Shown one piece after another: positions 45,423 through 59,554 of a DNA stretch of 64,000 nt. Position 1 is the stretch's first letter. Every line of letters starts with the position of its first letter. Position numbers and translations under genes: made by a program. The stretch lies in NCBI RefSeq assembly GCF_000716715.1, contig NZ_JNYJ01000019.1, positions 1-64,000 of the forward strand. The letters are read 5' to 3'. A model generated the notes under the pieces. That model worked only from the letters and a program-made list of their open reading frames with translations, made no database searches and was not told the DNA's origin. This DNA comes from Dactylosporangium aurantiacum. Lineage in GTDB: Bacteria > Actinomycetota > Actinomycetes > Mycobacteriales > Micromonosporaceae.

Positions 45423-46684
45423 GGCAGCTCCACCCGCAGGATCGTCGGCCCTCCGGCGGGGCTGGACATGAGCAGCCGGCCGCCGGCCGCCGCGGCCCGG
45501 TCGGCGAGCCCGGTGATCCCGGAGCCGCGGGCCGGGTCGGCGCCGCCGCGCCCGTCGTCGCGGACCTCGACGGTGAGCGCGTCGCCGTGGCGGCGGGCGG
45601 TGACGACGGCCTCGGTGGCGGCGGCGTGCTTCACCGCGTTCGCCAGCGCCTCCGACACCGCCGCGTAGGCGACGGTCTCCACGGCCGGGGCGAACCGGCC
45701 CGGGTCGGCCTCGACACGGACCGGGAGCGGGCCGGCCGCGGCGAGCTCCTCGACCGCGGCGCGCAGGCCCAGCTCCCGCAGCGTGCGGGGGCTGATCCCG
45801 CGCACCAGGTCCCGCAGCTCGACCATGAGGGTCTTGGCCTGCTCGTGCGCCGCGGCGACCGCGGCGGCCGCCGGCGAGTCGGCGGGCAGGTCGAGCCGGG
45901 CGAGGCCGAGCTGCATGGTGAGGCTGACCAGCCGCTGCTGCGCGACGTCGTGCAGGTCCCGCTCGATGCGGCGGCGTTCGGCGTCGAACGCGTCGGCCAG
46001 GCGCGCCCGGGACCTGGCGACCTCGACCAGTTCGGCGGCGGCCGGGTCGGGTTCGGCGCACAGCAGCAGCCGGGCCAGCGCGGCGTGGGCACCGCCGCAC
46101 GCGGCCGCCAGGTACAGCAGCACGGGGACGAGGACGGCGCCGAGCGCGGCCCGCCCGGCCGCGGTCGCCGGGGAGTGCATGCCGGACAGGTGGTAGTGCA
46201 CCGACAGCGGCGTGGACACCACGATCAGCGCGACGAGGCCGAGCGCCCCGGCCCACACCGGCGCGACGACGGCCAGCAGCGGCAGGTACGCGACCGCCCG
46301 CCACGTCGCAGGGTCGCCGTACAGGCTGCCGCCGGGCCGCGACGGTGCCGGGCCGTCACCGGCCAGCCGCAGCCGCCACCGCTCGATCCGGGCGACCGCC
46401 AGGGCCAGCTTCGGCCCGGCCGCGGCGAGCAGCCCCACCCCGGTCAGTGCGAGCGCGGCGGCGGCGCACAGGGTCGTGCCGGCCGAGCGGACCGAACCGC
46501 CGTCCAGCCGGCCGAGCAGCCAGACGGCCGCCGCGACCGGCGCGGCCGGGACGCACAGCAGCAGCCACAGCACGGCCGACGCCACGGCGGTGCCCGCGGT
46601 GTACGCCAGCCCCCGCCACGGCCACGCCGAGACCAGGAACCGGCGCCGCGTCACCGCGCTCAGCAGCGCGATCGTCGACGTCAT
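45410..46684 (-). CDS. Membrane sensor histidine kinase (HisKA_3 type)
   Basis: A 424-residue kinase. It has an N-terminal hydrophobic sensor part with about five to six helices. The dimerisation helix carries phospho-acceptor His245 (RRIERDLHDVAQQRLV). A HATPase domain has N box EALANAVKHAAATEA and G boxes DDGRGGADP and GSGITGLADRA. It phosphorylates the response regulator encoded downstream. ATG start at 46684; TACGTT lies 6 nt upstream, so a leaderless mRNA is possible. Confidence 0.94.
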   Translation of the reverse strand: MTSTIALLSAVTRRRFLVSAWPWRGLAYTAGTAVASAVLWLLLCVPAAPVAAAVWLLGRLDGGSVRSAGTTLCAAAALALTGVGLLAAAGPKLALAVARIERWRLRLAGDGPAPSRPGGSLYGDPATWRAVAYLPLLAVVAPVWAGALGLVALIVVSTPLSVHYHLSGMHSPATAAGRAALGAVLVPVLLYLAAACGGAHAALARLLLCAEPDPAAAELVEVARSRARLADAFDAERRRIERDLHDVAQQRLVSLTMQLGLARLDLPADSPAAAAVAAAHEQAKTLMVELRDLVRGISPRTLRELGLRAAVEELAAAGPLPVRVEADPGRFAPAVETVAYAAVSEALANAVKHAAATEAVVTARRHGDALTVEVRDDGRGGADPARGSGITGLADRAAAAGGRLLMSSPAGGPTILRVELPCGS

Positions 46685-46959
46685 GCGGTCAACGTAGGCG
46701 ACCGCGGCGGGCACCGGCCAGGACACTGGAGCGAGTCCTGCGGTAGTGCTACCCATACCCCGCCGCGGCGGGGTGTCGCCGCCTGTCCACCCGGGCGGAG
46801 CTCGACGCGGCCTCGGCGTTCTCCGTGTCCCTGATCGCCGACCGGCGGCCGCCGCGGGAGCTGGCGGTCGCGAACGCCGCGCCCGAGGTCCGCGCGGCGG
46901 CCGCGCGGGTGATCGGCGCCGACACCGACGACGGCGTGGCCCGCTGGATCGCCGGGGCC
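46685..46959. other. Divergent-side intergenic region with a possible gene remnant
   Basis: This 275-nt stretch carries the promoter of the kinase. It also holds a plus-strand frame that continues to 47016 and overlaps the end of the condensation gene. The frame reads STRAELDAASAFSVSLIADR, then VRAAAARVIGADTDDGVARW, which looks protein-like. It has no start before a GTG at 46825. I cannot assign a family; it may be the tail of a lost gene. Confidence 0.3.
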
Positions 46960-48396
46960 TCAGCCGCCGCCGCGCGCTCCGGCGGCGCTGCGGGCCGGCA
47001 CCCGGCCGGCGCCTGACCGGCCGGCGGGTTCCCCGGCGGGGCCCGGTCTGGCCAGCGCGGCCGCGACCGCGACCGCCTGCATGCCGCGCACGAACGCCTC
47101 GGCGGTGGCCGGCGCCACGTGGTGGGTGTCGAAGACGATGCGGACCAGGACCGCGTCCACCGCGTCCTCAACGTTGACCATCAGCGGCTCGTGCGGGTCG
47201 TCGCGGGCCACCGGCCAGTCGAGCCGGGTCCGGGCGAGCGCGGCGCTCATCCGCTCCAGCGTCGGGGCGGCCGCGACGCCGTCCCCCGGGCCGGCGGCTT
47301 CGATCCGCAGGTCGGACCGGTCGCCGGTGCGGCGGTCGTTGAACAGCACCGACAGGTCCACCGGCCCGCCGCGTTCGCGTTCGACCTCGGCGATGACCTC
47401 GGCCAGCCGCAGCGGGTCGAAGTGGGCGTACTTGTACGTGGCCAGCGCCGCCCGGCGCACCCTGGCCAGCACCTCCGGGAACGCCGCGCCGGCCACCTCC
47501 ACGACGCACAGCCCGGCCTGGTTGACGGGGCACACGACGTCGGCGAGACCGGGCCAGAAGCGGTTGCCGACGATCGGCCGGATCACCACCGGGTCGACGC
47601 CGGTGACCCGCCCGACGGCGACGGCGAACACCGCGAGCAGCGCCGTGGCCGGGTCGACCCGCTCCCGGGCGACGATCGCGCGCAGCGCCAGGTGCAGCGC
47701 CGGGGAGCGCAGCAGCCCTTCCCGGTAGCGCGGCTCGCACCGGTCGGTGGACGCCGGCACGGTACGGGCGGGCACGGTGCGCAGCAGCCGCCGCCAGTAC
47801 CGCAGCGCCGCCTCGTTCTGCCGTTGCCCGGCCGGGGAGCGTTGCCGGCGCACCTGCTCGAGCGGCTGGGTGCCGGCGACGGGCGCCGGCTCCCGGCGGG
47901 TGACCTCGGCCATCATGATCGCGCCGCCGAGCGCGTCGGTGACCAGGTGGGTGGCGACGGTGACCTGATGGGTGAGCGCCCCGCGGTGCCGCACGACGCC
48001 GACCCGCACCGGCCAGTCCTCGACGTAGTCGTAGTCCCAGGTGCGGAACCAGTCGAACAGGGCGTCGGCGAACTCGCCGGGGTCGGCGCCGTCGGGCGCG
48101 TCGTACAGCTCGATGGTGAACTCGCCGGCGGCGAACACCTCCTGCCGGACCCGCCCGTCGTCGCCGAACCGCAGCCGGGTGCGCATCGTCTGGTACCGCC
48201 CGAGCGTGTACCGCAGGTCGTCGACGACGTCGGCGAGCGTGGTGCCGGGAGCGAGCCGGCTCGGCCCGCCGATCGGGATCCAGCTGCGCTGGCGGGTCAT
48301 GGCCAACCAGATCTCCTGCTGCCCCCACGCCAGATCGTCGACCCCGGCCCCCTCTCCGGCGAAGTCGAACTGGACCCGGTCGGACATGACAAACAT
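46960..48396 (-). CDS. Stand-alone condensation-domain protein (NRPS/acyltransferase superfamily)
   Basis: A 478-residue protein with the fold and motifs of NRPS condensation domains. It begins DLAWGQQEIWLAMTR (C1-like). The active-site motif reads THLVTDALGG with catalytic His150 and Asp154; the canonical first His is Thr149. IVGNRFWPGLADVVCPVNQ resembles C4/C5 and LSVLFNDR lies near C6. No carrier or adenylation domain is attached. Such free-standing proteins join an amine or alcohol to a carrier-bound acyl chain. A link to the beta-amino acyl PKS a few kb away is possible but unproven. It is downstream of a PadR gene by 43 nt. ATG at 48396 or 48387. Confidence 0.82.
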   Translation of the reverse strand: MFVMSDRVQFDFAGEGAGVDDLAWGQQEIWLAMTRQRSWIPIGGPSRLAPGTTLADVVDDLRYTLGRYQTMRTRLRFGDDGRVRQEVFAAGEFTIELYDAPDGADPGEFADALFDWFRTWDYDYVEDWPVRVGVVRHRGALTHQVTVATHLVTDALGGAIMMAEVTRREPAPVAGTQPLEQVRRQRSPAGQRQNEAALRYWRRLLRTVPARTVPASTDRCEPRYREGLLRSPALHLALRAIVARERVDPATALLAVFAVAVGRVTGVDPVVIRPIVGNRFWPGLADVVCPVNQAGLCVVEVAGAAFPEVLARVRRAALATYKYAHFDPLRLAEVIAEVERERGGPVDLSVLFNDRRTGDRSDLRIEAAGPGDGVAAAPTLERMSAALARTRLDWPVARDDPHEPLMVNVEDAVDAVLVRIVFDTHHVAPATAEAFVRGMQAVAVAAALARPGPAGEPAGRSGAGRVPARSAAGARGGG

Positions 48397-48439
48397 GGCA
48401 GCTCTCTCGTTCGGCGGGTCGTCGTGCGGCGGGCTCGTC

Positions 48440-48814
48440 TCAGCGGGCGGTGACGGCCGGCCGGGTCGCCTCGGCCTTGAGCCGGGCCTGCCGCAGCCGC
48501 CGGTCGGCCGCGGCGGCGTTGCGGTGCAGGCGGTCGGTCTCCGCGCTGAGCAGGTCCAGGCCCGGTGTGGTCAGCCGGTAGTAGCGGCGCAGCCGCGACG
48601 CGACGACCTCCTCCCGGTCGACCTCGATGAGCCCGTCGCCGCGGAGCCGTTCGAGGATGCCGTAGAGGGTCCCGGCCTGCAGGCGCACCCGGCCCTCCGA
48701 GATGCGTCGCACGTCCTCCAGGACGCTGTAGCCGTGCTGCGGCTCGGCCGCGAGCGCGGTCAGGATGAGAAACGTCGGTTCACGCAGCGGCAAGGCCGGC
48801 CCAACCCTTCGCAC
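48440..48814 (-). CDS. PadR-family transcriptional regulator
   Basis: A 124-residue PadR-s2 regulator with LREPTFLILTALAAEPQHGY, VRLQAGTLYGILERLRGDGL and RRYYRLTTPGLDLLSAETDR. It is similar to the PadR at 4154. A GTG start at 48814 is used. It is the first gene of a unit with the condensation protein, so it probably controls that gene and itself. A direct repeat in its upstream region may be the operator. Confidence 0.88.
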   Translation of the reverse strand: MRRVGPALPLREPTFLILTALAAEPQHGYSVLEDVRRISEGRVRLQAGTLYGILERLRGDGLIEVDREEVVASRLRRYYRLTTPGLDLLSAETDRLHRNAAAADRRLRQARLKAEATRPAVTAR

Positions 48815-48879
48815 ACTCGCTGGCGTTGGTGTCGCAGCCCGACGCTAACACCGTCGATGCGCCGGGCACGTTCCGGCGA

Positions 48880-48900
48880 GTGATACAAAAAGTGATACAC
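48880..48900. promoter_or_regulatory. GTGATAC direct repeat, probable operator
   Basis: GTGATAC occurs at 48880-48886 and again at 48892-48898, separated by an AAAAA tract. The block is very AT-rich for this genome and lies between the divergent PadR and sigma-factor genes. The 12-nt phase is close to one helical turn. It is a candidate binding site for the PadR protein. Confidence 0.5.
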
Positions 48901-48961
48901 GTGCGGCGGTGCGGCCGGCCGCCGCTGTAACCATCGCCGCCGCGGCGACATAGAACGGGGT

Positions 48962-49474
48962 ATGGACGACGATCGTGACACCGGCTGGTTCCGGGCCGTG
49001 TACGCCCGGCACTACGCCGACGTCGTACGCTACGGGCTGCGCCGGCTCGACGGCACCGCGGCCGCGGAGGAGCTGGCCCAGGAGGTGTTCCTGGTCGCCT
49101 GGCGCCGCCGCTGGGACGTGCCGGAGCCGGCGCTGCCGTGGCTGTACGGGGTGGCCAGGCGCCTGCTCGCCAACCACTTCAGGGCGCAGCGGCTGACCGT
49201 CGTCGGCGGCGAGCCGGCCGACATGGCCGCCGCCGACCGGCACGACGGGGTCACCGCGCTGCTGGACGTGCGGGCCGCGCTCGCCCGCCTCTCCGACGAC
49301 GACCAGGAGATCCTTCGGCTCGTCGCGTGGGAGCAGCTCGCCCTCGGCGAGGCCGCGCTCGTGCTCGGCTGCGGCGTCACCGCGGCGAAGGTGCGCCTGC
49401 ACCGCGCCCGCCGGCGCCTGGCCGAGCTGCTCGCCGACACCCCGACGCCGGCCCGCCTGGGAGGTGCCCGATGA
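48962..49474 (+). CDS. ECF RNA polymerase sigma factor
   Basis: A 170-residue ECF sigma factor. Region 2 reads FRAVYARHYADVVRYGLRRL and AAEELAQEVFLVAWRRRW. Region 4 reads LSDDDQEILRLVAWEQLALG then EAALVLGCGVTAAKVRLHRA. ATG start at 48962 with GGGG just before it. The next gene overlaps by 4 nt and encodes a membrane protein of the family usually linked to such sigma factors. The promoter target is unknown; TGTAACC at 48926 is a possible ECF-type -35 element. Confidence 0.95.
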   Translation: MDDDRDTGWFRAVYARHYADVVRYGLRRLDGTAAAEELAQEVFLVAWRRRWDVPEPALPWLYGVARRLLANHFRAQRLTVVGGEPADMAAADRHDGVTALLDVRAALARLSDDDQEILRLVAWEQLALGEAALVLGCGVTAAKVRLHRARRRLAELLADTPTPARLGGAR

Positions 49475-50460
49475 ACGACCCGACCCTGGACCTGCTGACC
49501 GCCGCCGACCCGGCCCGGGACGTGCCGGTCCCCCTCGGCGACGTGGAGACCCTGCTGCGGCGCGCGTCGGGGGACGTCACCGGCTACGACGTGACCATGC
49601 CGGTCCGGCACCGCCGGCGGGCCCTGATCGGCGTCGCCGCCGCGGTGGTGGTCGCGGTCACCGGCGCGGTCGTGCTCAACCGGGCACCTGCCGGCCCCGA
49701 CACCCCGCCGCCGCTCGCTCCGCCGGGCACCGCCGCGTCGAGCGCGCCCGCCGGCTGCCTGGACCGGATCGCCGACGGCATGGGGCCCGCGCCGTACGAC
49801 ACGGCCAAGGGTGCCTACGAGTACCTGAGGACGCGGTCCCTGAGCGGCAGCATATTCGTCACGCAGGACGGCCGTTTCGCGACCGCCTCCTACGAGGTCG
49901 AGACGTCCACCTGGACGGCCGCGGACGGCTCGCAGCGCCGCCGGGTCGTGGTCCCGCAGCCGACGTTCCCTGACGAGACCTCCGAGGCGTACTTCCGCGC
50001 CCACCCCGACCGGGGCATGAAGGTGGGCACCAGGGTCGAGGACGTGCCCGCCGGCGAGGCGGGCCGCGTCGACGTCTTCGCCGCGATGACCGCGATCTTC
50101 CGCCAGTCAGCGGAGGGCGACCCCTCACGAACGCTGGCCGGCGCCGCCGACCTGGTCGGCAGTCGGGTCCTGGACGCCTCGCAGCGGGCGACCCTGCTGC
50201 GGTTCCTCGCCCGGACCAACGGGGTCACCTGCACGGGCACGCTGACCGACCCGGTCGGCCGCACCGGCGTGGCGGTGACCGCGCCGATGGACGCCGGCCC
50301 GTCGCCGAGCCCCGGCGACAGGCCCGCCAGGCTGCTCGTCGTCGACCCGGCCACCGGCGAGATCCTCGCCTCCGGCGTCACCGACACCGGCGGGACCACG
50401 TGGGACGCCGTGCACCTGGAGCGCGGGTTCACCGACTCGAGGCCGGCCACGACCGGGTGA
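49471..50460 (+). CDS. CU044_5270-family membrane protein (likely anti-sigma partner)
   Basis: A 329-residue protein with a short cytoplasmic part, one transmembrane helix (LIGVAAAVVVAVTGAVVL, about residues 53-70) and a large extracellular domain. This is the arrangement of CU044_5270-family proteins encoded after ECF sigma factors. Segments YEYLRTRSLSGSIFV, DETSEAYFRAHPDRGM and DPATGEILASGV fit the family. The ATG overlaps the sigma-factor TGA (ATGA), so translation is coupled. It probably regulates or senses for the sigma factor; this is inferred from gene order. Its 3' end overlaps mqnB by 32 nt. Confidence 0.82.
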   Translation: MNDPTLDLLTAADPARDVPVPLGDVETLLRRASGDVTGYDVTMPVRHRRRALIGVAAAVVVAVTGAVVLNRAPAGPDTPPPLAPPGTAASSAPAGCLDRIADGMGPAPYDTAKGAYEYLRTRSLSGSIFVTQDGRFATASYEVETSTWTAADGSQRRRVVVPQPTFPDETSEAYFRAHPDRGMKVGTRVEDVPAGEAGRVDVFAAMTAIFRQSAEGDPSRTLAGAADLVGSRVLDASQRATLLRFLARTNGVTCTGTLTDPVGRTGVAVTAPMDAGPSPSPGDRPARLLVVDPATGEILASGVTDTGGTTWDAVHLERGFTDSRPATTG

Positions 50461-51208
50461 CCGGTGCCCGGCCGGCGGGCTGACCCGCCGGCCGGGCCAG
50501 GGCGGCGAACGCGGCGCGCAGCGTGTCGAGGGCCTGCGGGATCCGCCAGGCCGCGCGGTCACGGGGGCCGACGGGGTTGGAGATCGCGCGCAGCTCGGCG
50601 AACGGCATGCCCGCGGCGCGGGCGGCGGCCGCCACGCCGAAGCCCTCCATGCCTTCCGCCGCCGCGTCCGGTACCCGCCGGCGCAGCTCCCCGGTCCGGG
50701 CGGCCGACCCGGTCGCGGTGCTGACGGTGACGACCGGGCCGACGACCGCGGCGGGCAGGGCGGCCCGCAGGCGGTCCAGCAGCAGCGGGTCGGCGGGGTG
50801 GCGGGCGGGACCGAAGCCGAGGCGGTCCAGGTCGATGAAGTCGTCGCCGTCCTGCGCGCCGAGGTCGGCCGCCACGCTCAAATCCCCCAGGACCAGGTCC
50901 GCGACGCCGGCCCGGCCGTCGAACCCGCCGCCGATCCCGGCGCTGAGCACCGCGCCGAACGGCCGGCCGGCGCACTCGGCGCGGGTCAGCGCCCGGGCGG
51001 TCGCCGCGGCGGCGCCGGCGGGCCCGACCCCGCCGGCCACCACCGTGACCGGAAGCGGACCGGCCGCGGCCCGGCCGGCACCGCTCTCGACGCCGTCGTC
51101 GAGGCCGAGGCCGCGCAGGACGGCGGCGCGTTCCGCCTCGACCGCGGTCACCACGAGGACCCGGTCGAGGCCGTGCAGCCCGCGCGGTCCCGGCCCTGCC
51201 GCGGTCAC
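50429..51208 (-). CDS. mqnB: Futalosine hydrolase MqnB
   Basis: A 259-residue nucleosidase of the MTA/SAH family. It cleaves futalosine to dehypoxanthine futalosine and hypoxanthine in the futalosine route to menaquinone. Family features are VLVVTAVEAERAAVLRGL, VVAGGVGPAGAAAATARAL, LSAGIGGGF, DLVLGDLSVAADLGAQDG, the purine-site segment AEGMEGFGVAAAARAAG and ISNPVGPRD. The GTG at 51208 overlaps the TGA of the upstream HAD gene. It is therefore the last gene of the PKS-ligase-HAD-mqnB operon, which is unusual. A nucleosidase acting on a different nucleoside cannot be excluded. Confidence 0.87.
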   Translation of the reverse strand: MTAAGPGPRGLHGLDRVLVVTAVEAERAAVLRGLGLDDGVESGAGRAAAGPLPVTVVAGGVGPAGAAAATARALTRAECAGRPFGAVLSAGIGGGFDGRAGVADLVLGDLSVAADLGAQDGDDFIDLDRLGFGPARHPADPLLLDRLRAALPAAVVGPVVTVSTATGSAARTGELRRRVPDAAAEGMEGFGVAAAARAAGMPFAELRAISNPVGPRDRAAWRIPQALDTLRAAFAALARPAGQPAGRAPVTRSWPASSR

Positions 51209-51969
51209 CGGACGGCCGCCACCAGGTCGAGGACCTGGGCCAGGCCGCGGTCGCCGGTGCGGTGCTCCGCGGGCAGGATGAAGCACCGCAGCCCGGCGGC
51301 CGAGGCGCCGCCGTCGCGGACCGGGTTGTCGCCGACCATGAGGGTCTCCCGCGGGTCCGCGCCGAGGTCGGCGCACGCCTTGCGGAACAGCTCCGGGTCG
51401 GGCTTCTCCCGGCCGATCTCGAACGACAGCGCGTACGTGTCGACCAGGTCGCCGAGGCCGCGGTGGGCGACGTGCGCGCGGATGTCCCAGGCGATGTCGC
51501 TGACCACGCCGACCCGCACGCCGCGCTCCCGCAGGCCGCGCAGCACGGCGGCGGTGTCCGGGTACGGCTCCCACGAGTCGGCGTGCAGCAGCCTGGCGTG
51601 CGCGGCCGGCTCGTGCCCGCGCAGGAACGGCACGGCGGCGAACCAGGCGAGCATCGCGGCGCGGTGCAGCTCGGCGGAGGTGTCCCGGCCGGCCTGCACG
51701 GCGAGGACCTCGGGCCGCTGGTAGGCGAGGGTGAGGTCGTCGAGGACCGCCGCGGCCAGCGCCGGGTCGTCGAGCGCGCCGGCCCGGCCGGTGTCGGCGG
51801 CGACCTGCCGCAGCCACCGGTCGGCGTCGATCATGTGGAAGAGCGTGTTGACGAAGTCGAACAGCACGGCCCGCACCGGCGGCACCGGACGGGCCGAGGC
51901 GGCGGGCTCGATCGGGTACGTGGAAGGCGTGTCGAACAGCGTGCGCATGACCAGCACGCTACTGGTCAC
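51205..51969 (-). CDS. HAD-superfamily hydrolase
   Basis: A 254-residue phosphatase-like protein. Motif I reads DFVNT (Asp38; Asn41 where the second Asp is common). Motif II is VGVVSDIAWD, with a Lys in EKPDPELFRKA. Motif IV is MVGDNPVRDGGASAAGLRCF. The cap domain is of the IA type. It sits between the acyl-AMP ligase and mqnB, with 4-nt overlaps on both sides, so it belongs to this operon. A substrate cannot be named. Starts at 51972, 51969 (GTGA overlap, chosen) or ATG 51948 are possible. Confidence 0.82.
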   Translation of the reverse strand: MTSSVLVMRTLFDTPSTYPIEPAASARPVPPVRAVLFDFVNTLFHMIDADRWLRQVAADTGRAGALDDPALAAAVLDDLTLAYQRPEVLAVQAGRDTSAELHRAAMLAWFAAVPFLRGHEPAAHARLLHADSWEPYPDTAAVLRGLRERGVRVGVVSDIAWDIRAHVAHRGLGDLVDTYALSFEIGREKPDPELFRKACADLGADPRETLMVGDNPVRDGGASAAGLRCFILPAEHRTGDRGLAQVLDLVAAVR

Positions 51970-53710
51970 CACGCCTTGGGCCCGCCGTCGGCCAGCAGCT
52001 CCCGGCTCCGCCTGCGCTGGACCTTGCCGCTGGTGGTGCGGGGCAGGCCGCCGGGGCGCAGCAGGGTGACCGGCCCGACGTGGAGCTGGTGCTCCTCGGC
52101 GACCGCCCGGCGGACCGCGGCGGCCACCTCGTCGTAGGGGACGCCGGCGCCGCCGGCGGCGCGGTCGACCCGGACCTGGCGGGCGGTCTCGGCGACGATG
52201 CCGAGCTGCCCGTCGTCGCCGTACGGGACGGCCGCGACGCAGTCCGTGCCGATCGCCGGGTGGGCGGCGCTGACGGTGCGCTCGATGTCCGTCGGGTAGT
52301 GGTTGCGCCCGTCGACGATGATCAGGTCGTCGACGCGGCCGAGCACGTACAGCTGCCCGTCGCGGAGGAACCCGAGGTCACCGGTGCGCAGGTAGGCGGC
52401 GCCGGGCCGGTCCGCGAGCCGGCCGCCGAAGCGGGCCTCGGTCGCCTCCGGCTGCCGCCAGTACCCGGCGGAGACGCTGTCGCCGGCGACCCAGACCTCC
52501 CCGACCAGGCCGTCGGGCGCGGGTGCGCCGTCGGCGACGATCCGCACGTCCAGGTTGGCCGGGACCCGGCCGCAGGCGACGACCTGCCGGGACGGGTGCC
52601 CCGGGCGGGGCGCGACGAGCTCGCCGCGCTCGGCGAGGGCCGCGGCGTCGAGGTCGGCGACCCGGGCGTCGTCGGGCTCGCGGGCGCCGGTGACGTAGAC
52701 GACCGCCTCGGCCAGGCCGTAGCAGGGCCGCAACGTCGCCGGACTGAGCCCGGCGCCGGCGAACGCCGCCGTGAACGCGGTGAGCGTGCTGTGCCGCACC
52801 GGTTCGGCGCCGTTGAGCGCGACCCGCCACCCGCTGAGGTCGAGCCGCGCCTTCTGCTCCTCGGTGATCTTGGCGACGCACAGCTCGTAGGCGAAGTTCG
52901 GGGCGGAGGAGACCCAGGCGCGGAAGCGGCTGATCGCGTCCAGCCAGACGAACGGCCGCATGAGCAGCGCCATCGGGGGCAGCAGGACGACCCGGCCGCC
53001 GGGGTACAGGCCGCCGATCATCTGGGCCAGGCCCATGTCGTGGAAGATCGGCAGCCAGCTCACGACGCAGAACTCGGCCGGGTCGCACCGCGGCGCCTCG
53101 ACGAGCACGGCGATGGCGGCGGCGTTGGCCACGACGTTGCCGTGGGTGAGCACGACACCCTTCGGCGCGCTGGTGGAGCCGGACGTGTACTGCAGGAAGG
53201 CCGGGTCCTCGGGCCGCACGCCCGGGTCGCGCCACAGCCCGGCGAGGCCCGCCGGGACGTCCGCGACGACGATCGGCTCGACGCTGCCGAGGTCGGCGAC
53301 CAGCGACGACTCGGCGTGCTGGGCGGTGGTGAGCACCACGGCGGGGTCGGCGTCCTTGACGATCCCGTCCAGCCGGCCGAGGGTCCGCCTGCCGCCGTGG
53401 ATCGCGTCCGGTGCCGGTGAGGGCACGGCGACGAGTCCCGCGTACGCGCAGGCGAAGAACGCCACCACGAAGTCGATGCCGTTGGGCAGCATGAGCATCG
53501 CCCGGTCCCCCGGCGACGCGGTCTGCTGCAGCAGCGCCGCCGTGTCGCGGACCCGCTGCTCCAGCTGCGCGTACGTGAGGGTCAGCACCTCCTGCCCGTG
53601 GCTGTCCAGCTCGGTGCAGGCGGGCCGGTCCGGGTTGGCCGCGGCCTGCCCGCGCAGCAGGTCGACGAGCGTGCGCACGCCCGGGACGACGTGGAGCGGG
53701 TGGCCGCCGT

Positions 53711-53714
<4 letters not shown>
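51966..53714 (-). CDS. Fatty acyl-AMP ligase (FAAL, FadD32-like)
   Basis: A 582-residue adenylate-forming enzyme. The AMP-binding motif is FLQYTSGSTSAPKGVVLTHG (about 173-192). Further motifs are SWLPIFHDMGL, NFAYELCVAKI, YGLAEAVVYVTG, YLRTGDLGFL and RVDDLIIVDGRNHYPTDIE. The wording QYTSGST plus NHYP-DIE is that of FAALs, which activate free fatty acids to acyl-AMP and hand them to an acyl carrier protein rather than to CoA. The GTG at 53714 overlaps the PKS stop by 4 nt. It should load the N-terminal ACP of the PKS, as the fused ligase domain does in iturin/mycosubtilin synthetases. Confidence 0.93.
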
Positions 53715-58717
<5,003 letters not shown>

Positions 58718-58825
58718 GCTCGCCTCCCCCTGGTCGTACGAAGCATCGGCGATCCGGGTTAAGGGTTCGCCTAGTTCGTCGGGCGAGCCGGGAGCCGGGA
58801 GCGTGCGGCAGGTAGCGTGGGGGCA

Positions 58826-59554
58826 GTGACCGCTGTCGAAACCCGCCGCCGCACGGGCCTGCCGATCGCCACCGTGGTCGTCGCGGTGATCACCGCGCTC
58901 GGTGCCGCGGCCCAGCTCAACGACCCCGAGGTCCTCGACCGGTTCCGCCGCGACTACCCGGCGCTGCACGACGGCGAGTGGTGGCGCTGGTTCACCCCGC
59001 TGCTGGTGCAGTCCGCCGGGTGGGGACAGATCCTGTTCAACATCGCGTCGCTGATCGTGGTCGGCGTCATCGCCGAGCGCCGGTTCGGCACGCTGCGCTG
59101 GCTGGTGCTGTACGTGGGGATCGGCCTGGCCGGTGAGGCGTTCGGGGCCCGGCTCGACCCGACCGGCTCCGGCAACTCCCTCGCCGTCTGCGGTCTCGCC
59201 GGCGGCCTGGCGACGCTGCTGGTCCTGCGGCCCGGGGCGGCGACCCGCCCGCACGCGTTCGTGGTGCCCTACTACGTGGCGTGCGTCGCCGGGCTGGGCT
59301 TCGGCGGGATCGTCGGGGCGACCGCGGCGCCCACCGCCGTGCTGGTGGTGATGAGCGTGCTGCTGCGCCGGGACCGCTACACCGGGGTGGCGTTCGCCGC
59401 CGGGATCGCCGCGCTGGCCGCCGCCGGTGCCCTCGCCGCGCGGCCGGACCAGCACGGCATCGCGGTGCTGTGCGGCGCCGCCGCCGGGCTGCTGCTGTTC
59501 CCGCCGCGCGAACGGGCCGGCCGGACCGAGCCGCCGGCCCGGCCGGCGCTCTGA
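58826..59554 (+). CDS. Second rhomboid-family membrane protein lacking the catalytic serine
   Basis: A 242-residue polytopic membrane protein. It shares rhomboid landmarks with the protein at 24149: EWWRWFTPLLVQSAGWGQIL, LFNIASLIVVGVIAERRFG, and His210 in the last helices. The GxSG motif reads GLAG (123-126) with Ala125 in place of serine, exactly as in the other copy. It is probably non-proteolytic. The GTG at 58826 is 8 nt after TAGCGT; another GTG lies at 58817. It is divergent from the PKS and the 108 nt between them must hold both promoters. Confidence 0.78.
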   Translation: MTAVETRRRTGLPIATVVVAVITALGAAAQLNDPEVLDRFRRDYPALHDGEWWRWFTPLLVQSAGWGQILFNIASLIVVGVIAERRFGTLRWLVLYVGIGLAGEAFGARLDPTGSGNSLAVCGLAGGLATLLVLRPGAATRPHAFVVPYYVACVAGLGFGGIVGATAAPTAVLVVMSVLLRRDRYTGVAFAAGIAALAAAGALAARPDQHGIAVLCGAAAGLLLFPPRERAGRTEPPARPAL

